From positions 3,810 through 67,809 of the forward strand of contig JADJFK010000020.1 in assembly GCA_016708585.1 (NCBI GenBank): a stretch of 64,000 nucleotides of DNA, written 5' to 3'. The notes under the pieces are model-generated. The model was given only the letters and a program-made list of their open reading frames with translations, did not search any database and was not told where the DNA came from. Shown piece after piece: positions 25,981-34,741 of this stretch (position 1 is its first letter; the number at the start of each line of letters is the position of its first letter). A program made the position numbers and the translations under genes. The DNA is from Sulfuritalea sp. (GTDB lineage Bacteria > Pseudomonadota > Gammaproteobacteria > Burkholderiales > Rhodocyclaceae).

Positions 25981-28467
25981 ATGAAGAAGCAGAAACTGGT
26001 AGTGGTCGGCAACGGCATGGCCGGCATGCGCGCCGTGGAGGAACTGCTGAAGCTCGCGCCCGACCTCTACGACATCACCGTGTTCGGCGCCGAGCCGCAC
26101 CCCAACTACAACCGCATCCTGCTCTCGCCGGTGCTGGCGGGCGAGATGACCATCAACGACATCATCCTCAATCCGCTCGGCTGGTATGCCGACAACGGCA
26201 TCCGCCTGCATGTCGGCAAGACCGTGACCAAGATCGACCGCGTTGCCCGCAAGGTAGTCGCCGGCGATGGCACCGAGGAAGAGTACGACCGCCTGCTGCT
26301 GGCCACGGGTTCCACGCCCTTCATGCTGCCGGTGCCCGGCAACGACCTGCCCGGCGTGATCAGCTATCGCGACATCAAGGACACCGACGAGATGATCGCC
26401 ACCGCCGCCACGCACAAGCACGCGGTGGTGATCGGCGGCGGCCTGCTCGGCCTGGAAGCGGCCAACGGCCTCAAGCTGCGCGGCATGGATGTCACCGTGG
26501 TGCATCTGATGCCCTGGCTGATGGAGCGCCAGCTGGACAAGGTTGCCGCCGACATGCTGAAGGCATCGCTGGAAGCGCGCGGCCTCAAGTTCCTGCTGGA
26601 GAAGCAGACCGAGGCGCTGCTCGGTGGTGAGTCCGGCCGGGTAGCCGCGATTCGCTTCAAGCCTGCCCCGGGCTACGACCCGGGGGACGGCCTCGAAATC
26701 CCCGCCGACCTCGTCGTGATGGCGGCCGGCATCCGCCCCAACACGGCGCTGGCCGAATCGGCGCGGCTGCATTGCAACCGCGGCATCGTGGTGAACGACA
26801 CCATGCAGACCTACGACCCGCGCATCTACGCCGTCGGCGAATGCGTGGCGCATCGCGGCATCGCCTACGGCCTGGTGGCGCCGCTGTTCGAGCAGGCCAA
26901 GGTCTGCGCCAACCACCTCGCCAACTTCGGCATCGCGCGCTACACCGGCTCGGTGACCTCGACCAAGCTCAAGGTCACCGGCATCGACCTGTTCTCCGCC
27001 GGCAACTTCATGGGGGGCGCGGGCACCGACGAGATCGTGCTCAACGACGCCGCCGGCGGCGTGTACAAGAAGCTGGTGGTGAAGAACGACACCCTGGTCG
27101 GCGCCGTGCTCTACGGCGACACGGCCGACGGCGGCTGGTACTTCCAGCTGGTCAAGGACGGCCAGAACATCCGCGAACTGCGCGACCAGCTGCTGTTCGG
27201 GCAGAACCATGTCGGCGACGGCGGCCATGCCGGCGTCTCCAAGGCCGCCTCGATGCCCGACGAGGCCGAGGTCTGCGGTTGCAACGGCGTCTGCAAGGGC
27301 GACATCGTCAAGGCGATCAAGAGCCAGGGCCTGTTCACGCTCGACGACGTGCGCAAGCACACCAAGGCCTCCAGCTCCTGCGGTTCCTGCACCGGCCTGG
27401 TCGAGCAGATCCTCGCCTCGACCATCGGCGGCGCCTACACGCCGGCGGATACCAAGGAAAAGCCGCTGTGCGCCTGCACCGACCATTCGCATGGCGTGGT
27501 GCGCCAGACCATCCGCGAACGCCACCTGCTCACCATCCCCGACACCATGCATTACATGGACTGGAAGACGCCCGACGGCTGCGCCTCCTGTCGCCCGGCG
27601 CTCAACTACTATCTGATCTCGACCTGGCCGGGCGAGGCGAAGGACGATCCGCAGTCGCGCTTCGTCAACGAGCGCGCCCACGCCAACATCCAGAAGGACG
27701 GCACATTTTCGGTGGTGCCGCGCATGTGGGGCGGCCTGACGACGCCGGCCGAGCTGCGCGTGATCGCCGACATCGCCGAAAAATACCAGGTGCCGACGGT
27801 GAAAATGACCGGCGGCGCTCGCATAGACCTGCTCGGCATCAGGAAGGAAGACCTGCCCAAGGTCTGGGCCGATCTGGGCGCGGCGGGCATGGTTTCCGGC
27901 CACGCCTACGGCAAGAGCATCCGCACCGTGAAGACCTGCGTCGGCGCCGAGCATTGCCGCTTCGGCACGCAGCGCTCGATGGAGATGGGCGTCAAGCTGG
28001 AGAAGATGCTGTTCGGCATGGGCTCGCCGCACAAGGTCAAGCTCGCCGTCAGCGGCTGCCCGCGCAACTGCGCCGAGGCCGGCATCAAGGACATCGGCGT
28101 GATCGGCGTCGATTCCGGCTACGAGATCTACGTCGCCGGCAACGGCGGCATCAAGACCGAGGTGGCGCAGTTCCTGTGCAAGGTGAAGACCGACGACGAG
28201 GTCAAGGAATACTCGGCCGCCTTCCTCCAGCTCTACCGCGAGGAAGGCTTCTACCTCGAGCGCACCTGTCATTACGTCGCCCGCGTCGGCCTCGACCACG
28301 TCAAGGCGGCGGTGGTGAGCGATCCGCTGAAGCGCAAGGCGCTGTACGAGCGACTGCTGTTCGCCCTCAAGGACTACGCAGACCCGTGGCGCGAGGCGGT
28401 GGAAAAGCCCGCGGTGCGCCGCGACTACCAGGTCATCGAAATCAAGGAAGCGGAGGTGGTGTCGTGA
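25981..28467 (+). CDS. nirB: NAD(P)H-dependent nitrite reductase large subunit NirB
   Basis: 828 residues after AAGGA. Order: FAD-binding VVVGNGMAGMRAVEEL, NAD-binding VVIGGGLLGLEAANGLKL, a BFD-type [2Fe-2S] domain (VCGCNGVCKGDIV, SSSCGSCTGLVEQ), then the siroheme reductase half with TCVGAEHCRFGTQRS and SGCPRNCAEAGIKD supplying the four cysteines for [4Fe-4S]-siroheme. It reduces nitrite to ammonium in the cytoplasm. The opposing channel gene and nirD make an assimilatory (or detoxifying) unit. No nitrate reductase gene is in view. Confidence 0.97.
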   Translation: MKKQKLVVVGNGMAGMRAVEELLKLAPDLYDITVFGAEPHPNYNRILLSPVLAGEMTINDIILNPLGWYADNGIRLHVGKTVTKIDRVARKVVAGDGTEEEYDRLLLATGSTPFMLPVPGNDLPGVISYRDIKDTDEMIATAATHKHAVVIGGGLLGLEAANGLKLRGMDVTVVHLMPWLMERQLDKVAADMLKASLEARGLKFLLEKQTEALLGGESGRVAAIRFKPAPGYDPGDGLEIPADLVVMAAGIRPNTALAESARLHCNRGIVVNDTMQTYDPRIYAVGECVAHRGIAYGLVAPLFEQAKVCANHLANFGIARYTGSVTSTKLKVTGIDLFSAGNFMGGAGTDEIVLNDAAGGVYKKLVVKNDTLVGAVLYGDTADGGWYFQLVKDGQNIRELRDQLLFGQNHVGDGGHAGVSKAASMPDEAEVCGCNGVCKGDIVKAIKSQGLFTLDDVRKHTKASSSCGSCTGLVEQILASTIGGAYTPADTKEKPLCACTDHSHGVVRQTIRERHLLTIPDTMHYMDWKTPDGCASCRPALNYYLISTWPGEAKDDPQSRFVNERAHANIQKDGTFSVVPRMWGGLTTPAELRVIADIAEKYQVPTVKMTGGARIDLLGIRKEDLPKVWADLGAAGMVSGHAYGKSIRTVKTCVGAEHCRFGTQRSMEMGVKLEKMLFGMGSPHKVKLAVSGCPRNCAEAGIKDIGVIGVDSGYEIYVAGNGGIKTEVAQFLCKVKTDDEVKEYSAAFLQLYREEGFYLERTCHYVARVGLDHVKAAVVSDPLKRKALYERLLFALKDYADPWREAVEKPAVRRDYQVIEIKEAEVVS

Positions 28468-28775
28468 CCGGCTGGATCAGGGTCTGCGCGCTCGACGAAA
28501 TCGCGCCGCTGGGCAGCCGCGTCGTGGCGTCGAGCCAGGGCGACATCGCCATCTTCCGCACCGCGGCCGATCAGGTCTTCGGCCTGCACGACAAGTGCCC
28601 GCACAAGGGCGGGCCGCTGTCGCAGGGCATCGTGCACGGCAACGCGGTGACCTGTCCGCTGCATGGCCTGAAGATCGGCCTCAAGGACGGCGAGGCCGTG
28701 GCGCCGGACAAGGGCTGCGCCAAGACCTTTGCCGTCAGGCTGGATGGCGGGGAGGTGTGGCTGCAGCTGAAGTAG
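28464..28775 (+). CDS. nirD: Nitrite reductase small subunit NirD (Rieske-type)
   Basis: 103 residues from a GTG that overlaps the nirB stop (GTGA). The Rieske fold keeps all four ligands, CPHKGG and CPLHGL, unlike enterobacterial NirD, in which they are lost; a [2Fe-2S] centre is therefore likely. It assists NirB in electron transfer from NAD(P)H to siroheme. A copy of the dispersed repeat starts 13 bp after its stop. Confidence 0.93.
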   Translation: MTGWIRVCALDEIAPLGSRVVASSQGDIAIFRTAADQVFGLHDKCPHKGGPLSQGIVHGNAVTCPLHGLKIGLKDGEAVAPDKGCAKTFAVRLDGGEVWLQLK

Positions 28776-28788
28776 GCGTCGCGCGATT

Positions 28789-28814
28789 CGCCGTATCGCC
28801 GGCGCCGACTTTTT
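28789..28814 (+). repeat. Dispersed 26-bp repeat, copy 5
   Basis: It reads CGCCGTATCGCC then GGCGCCGACTTTTT, immediately downstream of nirD, ending in a five-T run. It lies between the convergent ends of nirD and the parE-like gene. Confidence 0.8.
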
Positions 28815-28862
28815 GATGGAAACCCGCGCCGACCCCGTCGCCGGCCGCGGCCGGGGTTCCGG

Positions 28863-29165
28863 TCAGCGATTGAAGTAGCTGCGCGCCTGGTGCAGGACGC
28901 GCACGATCCGGACCTTGCCGGGTTCGATGCGGTAGATGAGGATGAAGGGGAAGCGCCGCATCACGCATTCGCGCGTGCCTTTACGTCCGGGACGATAGAC
29001 CAGCCCCAATTCGGCCATCCGCCTTGCCTGCTCAAGAATGGCCCTGACTGCCTGCTCGGCTATGTCGTAAGGGGCAGCTTCAAGATAGTAGTCGTAGATT
29101 CGATCAAGGTCGGCGCGAGCGCGCTTCGACCACTCAAGCGGCTTGTTTTTGCTGACGACCGGCAT
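28863..29165 (-). CDS. RelE/ParE-family toxin
   Basis: 100 residues with the ParE/RelE order WSKRARADLDRIYDYYLE, LGLVYRPGRKGTRECVMRRFPFILIYRIE and VRIVRVLHQARSYF; the HxAR-x-Y/W ending is characteristic. Such toxins poison gyrase (ParE) or cut ribosome-bound mRNA (RelE); which is unclear. It overlaps the antitoxin gene by 32 bp, an unusually long overlap, and the antitoxin comes first. Confidence 0.85.
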   Translation of the reverse strand: MPVVSKNKPLEWSKRARADLDRIYDYYLEAAPYDIAEQAVRAILEQARRMAELGLVYRPGRKGTRECVMRRFPFILIYRIEPGKVRIVRVLHQARSYFNR

Positions 29166-29325
29166 GCTGCTTGAAGCGCTTTTCGAAATGCTTTCTCACG
29201 TCCTCATCGCTTACCACCCGGCCCGCATCGAGGTCTTCCAGCCCGAGGCGCACCTGCTCCTCGTACCATGCCTCGTACTCGGCGCGACGCTCGGCGGCGG
29301 TAGCCTTTGCATCCTTTGCTTTCAT
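29134..29325 (-). CDS. Antitoxin of the ParE/RelE module
   Basis: 63 residues from ATG 29325 with AAAGGAG upstream. The chain is charged and helical (AERRAEYEAWYEEQVRLGLEDLDAGRVVSDEDVRKHFEKRF), the usual form of the antitoxin segment that wraps the toxin (LDxGRVVSDEDV is shared with ParD/PHD-type antitoxins). It precedes and overlaps the toxin gene. Confidence 0.75.
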   Translation of the reverse strand: MKAKDAKATAAERRAEYEAWYEEQVRLGLEDLDAGRVVSDEDVRKHFEKRFKQHAGRQQKQAA

Positions 29326-29906
29326 CGTGCGCTCCTTTGGTCGTTCGAGTTCCATGATGGTACTGCAAAACCTGGCGGCGGGTGAATGGCGGCATCCGCA
29401 ACAAAGACTGTTCGTTTTTGCTCGGATGGTGTTTTGGTTCGACTGGGCTGGTGGTCGGGTTGTCGGCCGAAGCCGACGATCGCCAACGCCAAGTCAATTC
29501 CTGCTTCGTGCCCATAAGAGCCGGTGGGGAAACCCGGGAGCGGCCGTTCGCCGGGAACCCAGAAAATGCGGGAGCTGCCATTCGCTATGCGTTAGTGATA
29601 TTCTTGCCGTGAAGGCGGCTACGCAGCGGGAGCGGCCATTGGCGGTGTCAGGTTCTACTTCAGCACCCGGCCACGAAGAGACGTAGCTCGACCGAGAAAC
29701 ATCACGATACGAACGACTGGTAACTGATCAGCAACCAGTCAATCGATCCCTATGATGGCCGGTCCTGCCATAGGTAAGGAAATCATTCTGAACGGGTAGT
29801 GTGCCAACTTCTGTGCATAAGCGTCTGCAGTGGGAAGCAGACGGCAGGTCATGGCAAAGGTTTCTCTTACCATGCTGCCGACCTTGCGAAAATCAACCCA
29901 CAAGTC
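29326..29906. other. 581-bp gap without a supported gene
   Basis: Only short, non-convincing frames occur. Base composition is more mixed than in flanking genes, and phrases such as GGGAGCGGCCGTTCG and GGGAGCGGCCATTGG repeat imperfectly (around 29536 and 29629), suggesting decayed repetitive DNA. GTCGGC/GCCGAC arms at 29462-29477 form a perfect 6-bp stem with a CGAA loop. Confidence 0.5.
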
Positions 29907-31232
29907 TCAGTAAGGCAATGGAAACCGCTGACAGAGATCTTCCACTTGGCTTGTCACAGTTCGCATGACCGCCTCGTTGGGGTGTTCAGGATTCTCTGAA
30001 ACCATTTCGAGCATGTGCATGATCATCGTTCCGATGGCACGGAATTCGGCAGCACCAAATCCGCGACTCGTCCCGGATGGGCTACCGACACGGATGCCTG
30101 AAGTGATCATCGGCTTCTCAGGATCGTTGGGGATGGTGTTCTTGTTGAGCGTGATGCCGACACGTTCAAGCGCTTTCTCTGCAACGTTGCCTGTGAGCTT
30201 GAGCGGGCGGAGGTCGGCTACCGCCAAGTGGGTATCCGTGCCGCCTGCAACGATCGGCAGGCCACCTGCAGCAAGCGTTTCGGCGAGTGCCTGAGCATTC
30301 TCGACAACCTGAGCGGCGTAGGTTCGAAAGGAGGGCCGCAGCGCCTCCCCCAAAGCCACTGCCTTGGCGCCGATCACATGCATGAGCGGGCCACCTTGCA
30401 GCCCGGGGAAAATGGCCGAATTGATTGCCTTGCCAAGCTCAAGATCGTTGCTGAGGATGAGACCGCCGCGTGGGCCACGCAGCGTCTTGTGCGTGGTTGA
30501 GGTCACCACATGGGCATGGGGAAAGGGTGAAGGGTGAGCGCCGCCGGCGACCAGTCCTGCGAAGTGCGCCATGTCGACCATCAGTAGCGCGCCGATCTGG
30601 TCGGCAATACGCCGGAATGCCGGGAAATCGAGAATCCGCGAGTACGCCGAGCCGCCAGCGATGATGAGTTTTGGACGATGTTCGAGCGCGAGTCGTTCCA
30701 CCTCTTTCATGTCGACGCGATGATCGTTCGGCCCTACGCCGTAGGCGATGGCGCGAAACCATTTGCCTGAGATGTTCATTGGCGCGCCATGCGTCAAATG
30801 GCCGCCGGCGGCCAATCCCAGGCCAAGGATGGTGTCGCCTGGTTGCAGCAGCGCGAGATAGACCGCCTGATTGGCCTGGCTGCCCGAATGAGGCTGAACG
30901 TTGGCATAGGCACAGCCGAACAGCGCCTTGGCGCGCTCGATGGCGAGTGTTTCAATCGCATCAACATGCGTGCAGCCGCCGTAATAACGTCGGCCCGGAT
31001 AGCCTTCCGCATATTTGTTGGTCAGTACCGACCCTTGTATCTCCAGTACGGCGCGACTCACGAAGTTTTCCGAAGCAATCAACTCGATCGAGTGGCGCTG
31101 CCGCTCGTGCTCGCGCAAGACGTGGCACGCCACGTCCGGATCGGCTTCGGCAAACGGCCCTGAAGCATGGGCAGGGAATGTATGCACCGCAACTGGAGTT
31201 GTAAATTGCCGGGGATCTGACTGCTGGGTCAA
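29907..31232 (-). CDS. glyA: Serine hydroxymethyltransferase
   Basis: 441 residues. PLP-binding motif VVTSTTHKTLRGPRGGLI carries the catalytic lysine; ELIASENFVS, NVQPHSGSQANQAVYLALLQPGD and MVDMAHFAGLVAGG are family blocks. It interconverts serine and glycine with tetrahydrofolate. The first 27 residues (MTQQSDPRQFTTPVAVHTFP...) extend beyond normal GlyA. Codon choice is less GC-rich than in neighbours. Placement with a BenE carrier and a MocR regulator, away from housekeeping partners, suggests a second, specialised copy, perhaps acquired. Confidence 0.93.
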   Translation of the reverse strand: MTQQSDPRQFTTPVAVHTFPAHASGPFAEADPDVACHVLREHERQRHSIELIASENFVSRAVLEIQGSVLTNKYAEGYPGRRYYGGCTHVDAIETLAIERAKALFGCAYANVQPHSGSQANQAVYLALLQPGDTILGLGLAAGGHLTHGAPMNISGKWFRAIAYGVGPNDHRVDMKEVERLALEHRPKLIIAGGSAYSRILDFPAFRRIADQIGALLMVDMAHFAGLVAGGAHPSPFPHAHVVTSTTHKTLRGPRGGLILSNDLELGKAINSAIFPGLQGGPLMHVIGAKAVALGEALRPSFRTYAAQVVENAQALAETLAAGGLPIVAGGTDTHLAVADLRPLKLTGNVAEKALERVGITLNKNTIPNDPEKPMITSGIRVGSPSGTSRGFGAAEFRAIGTMIMHMLEMVSENPEHPNEAVMRTVTSQVEDLCQRFPLPY

Positions 31233-31289
31233 GATGCTTTCTCCTGCGTGAGCGAAAAGTATCGGTTTGATGCGATCGTATGTTCTGGC

Positions 31290-32516
31290 CTATCGCCCAT
31301 CCCCGGCGCCGGACTGACTCAAGCGCGGAAGCCAGCGCGTTACGCGGAAGTCGCCATGGATCAAACCGTGCGCAGCGAGGCCGGCCACCAGCCCCCAGAA
31401 CGCCCCGCCCAAGCCGAACAGGGTGACATTGGCCGCCGTCGCCAGGAAGGTAATCAGCGCCGTTTCCCGGCCGCGCAGATCGACCAGCGCGGTGGCAAGG
31501 CTGCCGCCAATCGCGCCGAGCAGGGCAAGGCCGGCCAGTGTGGTGATGAAGGTTGGCGGCAAGACCACGAACAAGGTCGCCAGCGTGGTGCCGAATACGC
31601 CAACGAGGATGTAGAACACGCCGCAGGCGAGGCCGGCGATATAGCGCTTGGCTGGCTCTTCGTGCGATTCCTTGCCGGTGCAGATCGCCGCCGTGATTGC
31701 GGCGACGTTGAAGGCATGGGAGCCGAACGGTGCCATCAACAGCGAACCCAGGCCGGTCACCGTGAGAATCGGGCTGGCACTGGTCTTGAAGCCGTCGTTG
31801 CGCAGAACCAGCATACCGGGCATGTACTGGCCGGTAAGCGTAATCACGAACAGGGGAAGCGCGACACTCAGCAACGCATTCAGCGAGAACGCGGGGGTCG
31901 TCAGCACCGGCAGGGCAAATTTGAGCGCCACGCCATCAAAACTGACCTGGCCGAGCCCGAGCAGGAGTACCACGCCGGTGATGAGGACGCCGACGATCGC
32001 GTAGCGTGCAGTAAAACGGCGCAGCAACGCATAGGTGAGAATCAGCGCCCCGACCAGCAATGGGTCCATGCCGGCGCCACCAAAGGCACCAATACCGAAG
32101 CGCAGCAGAATGCCGGCCAGCAGCCCCGCGGCGATGCCCGGCGGGATCATCTTCACAACCCGCTCGAAATAGCCTGAGGCTCCCAGCACGATGAAGCCGA
32201 TGGCTGACAGCATGTAGGCACCGATCATTTCCGCGTAAGGCGTAGTTGGCAGCACGGCGATGAGGAATGCCGCCCCCGGTGTGGACCACGCGGTGATGAT
32301 GGGTTCCCGGTAGCGGTAGCTCAACCACGCGCCCGTCAGGCCGACGCCGACCGAAACCGACCAGATCCACGAGGCCGTCTGCTCGGGGCTGAGCCCGGCC
32401 GCTTTGGCCCCCTGAAAAACAAGGATGAAAGTTCCGCCGTAGTTCACGATGACGGAGATGAGTGCCGCAACCGTCGGGTGCAGCAGGTCGGCAGGCCGGA
32501 TGGAAGCAGTATTCAC
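31290..32516 (-). CDS. BenE-family (benzoate/proton symporter-type) transporter
   Basis: 408 residues from a GTG at 32516 preceded by AAGGA. About twelve spans; motifs ISVIVNYGGTFILVFQGAKAAGLSPEQTASWIW, STPGAAFLIAVLP and PFGSHAFNVAAITAAICTGKESHEEPAKRYIAGL (the last is diagnostic for BenE). Characterised members import benzoate, but no benzoate catabolism genes are near. Pairing with glyA and a PLP-sensing regulator suggests another substrate, possibly an amino acid or B6 vitamer. An upstream in-frame ATG at 32591 lacks a ribosome-binding site. Confidence 0.82.
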   Translation of the reverse strand: MNTASIRPADLLHPTVAALISVIVNYGGTFILVFQGAKAAGLSPEQTASWIWSVSVGVGLTGAWLSYRYREPIITAWSTPGAAFLIAVLPTTPYAEMIGAYMLSAIGFIVLGASGYFERVVKMIPPGIAAGLLAGILLRFGIGAFGGAGMDPLLVGALILTYALLRRFTARYAIVGVLITGVVLLLGLGQVSFDGVALKFALPVLTTPAFSLNALLSVALPLFVITLTGQYMPGMLVLRNDGFKTSASPILTVTGLGSLLMAPFGSHAFNVAAITAAICTGKESHEEPAKRYIAGLACGVFYILVGVFGTTLATLFVVLPPTFITTLAGLALLGAIGGSLATALVDLRGRETALITFLATAANVTLFGLGGAFWGLVAGLAAHGLIHGDFRVTRWLPRLSQSGAGDGR

Positions 32517-32652
32517 GCGTAGTGTCCTTGGAAATGGCTTGGTTGCATGGCGCTCAGAATGCCTGCAAAATGGTCTCTGTAAAATATCCACTTATGTAAA
32601 AAATACAGGCCACTTTCTTTGTGGCCAGCCAGTTGGCAGCTTGGATCCCAAC
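32517..32652. promoter_or_regulatory. Divergent promoter between benE-glyA and the MocR gene
   Basis: The gap holds CTGTA/TACAG half-sites around 32577-32608 in an AT-rich stretch and a GGCCAC/GTGGCC palindrome at 32608-32626 with a 7-bp centre. MocR regulators bind paired sites in such divergent gaps; assignment of either element is inference. Confidence 0.45.
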
Positions 32653-34128
32653 ATGAAGACTCGCGCAACCGCTTATCCGATCTGGAACCGCTTTCAGCGG
32701 TCGCTTGACGACCCACTGTCATTGCGCGAGCAACTGGTACGGTTCTTTCGCAAGGGCGTGGCCGATGGCACCTTGCAACCCGGCATTCGGTTGCCGGCAT
32801 CGCGCGTACTGGCGCAGGAACTCGGTCTTTCCAGGATCACCGTCTCCGGGGCTTATGAGCAACTGATCGCGGAGGGATTTCTGGAGGCGCGACAAGGTGC
32901 AGGTACCTACGTGGCGAGCCGAATCGCTGACAAGAAACCTGTTTTGACCGCAGTTTCGCCTCAACGGCAGCCCGCGCCCGGTTCGCTACGGGCGCGTCGT
33001 CTGGCAGGGACGGATTCAATGTCGATGGCGAATCCTGCGTGGCCGCTTACGCCAGGTTTGCCAGCCCTGGATGCGTTCCCCTATGCGCTCTGGGGTCGCC
33101 TCGAAGGCCGCTTCTGGCGTCGCCGTCCGACCCCCGATCTCTCTTACGGCGATCCTCAAGGCTTCCTGCCGTTGCGCGAGGCACTTGCGGAGTATCTGGG
33201 CGCAGCGCGTGGCGTCGTCTGCCATCCGCACCAGATTGTCATCACGCCCGGTGCGCAAGCGGCGGTTTCTATCGCGGCGCTGGCGCTCACCGATATTGGT
33301 GAACGTGTCTGGGTCGAGAACCCCGGCTACGATGCCGCCTACCGCTGCTTGGTGTTAGCCGGGGCTGCGGCGGTAGGTATCAGTGTCGATGCCGAAGGTC
33401 TGGATGTTGATGATGGACGGAATCGTGCTCCCGACGCACGGCTCGCAATGGTGTCGCCCTCGCATCAATACCCGATGGGCGTCACCATGAGTCTGGCGCG
33501 TCGTCTCGCGCTGCTGGAGTGGGCCAATGAGGCCAATGCGTTCATCCTTGAAGACGATTACGACAGCGAATTTCGCTACGAATGTGCGCCGGCCCCGGCA
33601 CTCAAGGCGCTTGATGGCGGCAACGGTCGCGTGATTTACATCGGCACGCTCAGCAAACTGCTCGCTCCTGGTCTGAGGCTGGGCTTCCTGGTTGCTCCCG
33701 ATGGCTTGATCGACGCTTTGCGCACAGTACGCAATGGCGCGGACTACCGCGTTCCGATGCCACTCCAGGCCACCGCGGCTGACTTCATCGGCAATGGCCA
33801 TCTAGGTACGCACATTCGGCGATCCAAAGCGCTCTACACGGAACGGCGGGCGGCGTTGCTGTCGGCGATCAAGTCGGAAGGCGGCGGATTGCTGACTGTA
33901 CCGACCGCCTCGACCGGGCTGCATCTGGTCACCGAGCTGCCTGAACAATGTGACGATCAGCCTCTCGCGGTCGCGGCGCGGGAACGGCAGATTGGAGTCA
34001 CTCCGCTGTCGGGATACTTTGTCGATGCTTCCGGAACAAAACGACAAGGCTTGCTGATGGGATTTGGAAATACGCGCTCGGAATCGATGAAGGGCGCCAT
34101 TCAGACGCTATGCAGTCTGATTGAATAA
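32653..34128 (+). CDS. MocR-type regulator (GntR HTH fused to aminotransferase fold)
   Basis: 491 residues from ATG 32653. Residues 1-75 are a GntR winged helix (LREQLVRFFRKGVADGTLQPGIRLPASRVLAQELGLSRITVSGAYEQLIAEGFLEARQGAGTYV). The rest is a fold-type-I aminotransferase domain with YGDPQGFLPLREALAEYL, TPGAQAAVSIAALAL, EDDYDSEFRY and the PLP lysine in YIGTLSKLLAPGLRLGFLVAP. MocR proteins sense PLP or PLP adducts. Divergent from benE-glyA, it likely activates them in response to a PLP-reactive amino compound or vitamin B6. Confidence 0.92.
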   Translation: MKTRATAYPIWNRFQRSLDDPLSLREQLVRFFRKGVADGTLQPGIRLPASRVLAQELGLSRITVSGAYEQLIAEGFLEARQGAGTYVASRIADKKPVLTAVSPQRQPAPGSLRARRLAGTDSMSMANPAWPLTPGLPALDAFPYALWGRLEGRFWRRRPTPDLSYGDPQGFLPLREALAEYLGAARGVVCHPHQIVITPGAQAAVSIAALALTDIGERVWVENPGYDAAYRCLVLAGAAAVGISVDAEGLDVDDGRNRAPDARLAMVSPSHQYPMGVTMSLARRLALLEWANEANAFILEDDYDSEFRYECAPAPALKALDGGNGRVIYIGTLSKLLAPGLRLGFLVAPDGLIDALRTVRNGADYRVPMPLQATAADFIGNGHLGTHIRRSKALYTERRAALLSAIKSEGGGLLTVPTASTGLHLVTELPEQCDDQPLAVAARERQIGVTPLSGYFVDASGTKRQGLLMGFGNTRSESMKGAIQTLCSLIE

Positions 34129-34249
34129 ACTTGCAAGACTGATTACGGTCGTTCGGTATTCGCAGGTGACCGACGGCACCCGACCCAAAGGAGCTATATG
34201 GCCTTCGGCGCCATGACCGGCGGCAATACGTGTGGGAGCCGACGTTCAC

Positions 34250-34591
34250 TTACCTCTTGACGCAATCCGCGCAGAACGGCGCCGGATCGGCTTCCAGGCG
34301 CGCCGGAGGAATTTCCGTACCGCAGCGACAGCACTCACCTTAGCTGCCGTCGGCGACGCGATCATGCACCGCCTCGGTCTTGCGAATCTCCGTGCTCAGA
34401 CGCTCGGCCAGACCAGCCGCCATCGCCTGCTGCCGCATGGCATCCGTGCGCGACAACCGGCCTCGCGTGGTGTGGTCGAGTTCAACGGTTGCGGCGGCGG
34501 CTGTGCAGATCAACTCCTCGCGCAGGGTGGCGAACCGACTTTCCAGCAGCGCCGCGGTCTCGCCAGCACCAACTTTCAGGGGTGTCTTCAT
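34250..34591 (-). pseudogene. DksA/TraR-family zinc-finger protein, broken by an in-frame TAA
   Basis: From ATG 34591 the chain reads MKTPLKVGAGETAALLESRFATLREELI...TEIRKTEAVHDRVADGS, then a TAA at 34340-34342. The same frame continues without gap as GECCRCGTEIPPARLEADPAPFCADCVKR to a stop at 34250, giving the C-x2-C...C-x2-C finger and normal length (about 113 residues). The stop sits where relatives have Tyr, so one substitution (TAC/TAT to TAA) removes the finger. Residues 6-13 (KVGAGETA) come from the dispersed repeat. The family binds the RNA polymerase secondary channel. Confidence 0.75.
34553..34578 (+). repeat. Dispersed 26-bp repeat, decayed copy at the 5' end of the dksA-like gene
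   Basis: It reads CGCGGTCTCGCC then AGCACCAACTTTCA, differing from the consensus at about three positions. It lies inside the broken dksA-like frame on the opposite strand and supplies the KVGAGETA residues of its N-terminus. Confidence 0.6.
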
Positions 34592-34741
34592 CCATCAGCG
34601 CAGCAACAAAGTGGGAACGGTCGCCGAACGTAGCCGGTCCGAAGTCTTGCTGCCGAGAAACAGGCTACGCGGCGGCGAGTGGGCGTAGGCGCCTGCCGGC
34701 GGGCGCTCTAACCTGGCCTTCGCCAACTGAAGCCGCTCCCC

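Noticed and set aside
25906..28299. An 800-residue frame antisense to nirB
   Set aside because: Composition is that of antisense GC-rich DNA (Val, Ala, Gly, His rich, no domains), while the plus strand encodes a complete NirB.
34340..34342. TAA in the dksA-like gene as programmed recoding
   Set aside because: TAA is not used for selenocysteine or pyrrolysine, and no readthrough signal is evident; mutation or sequencing error is simpler.
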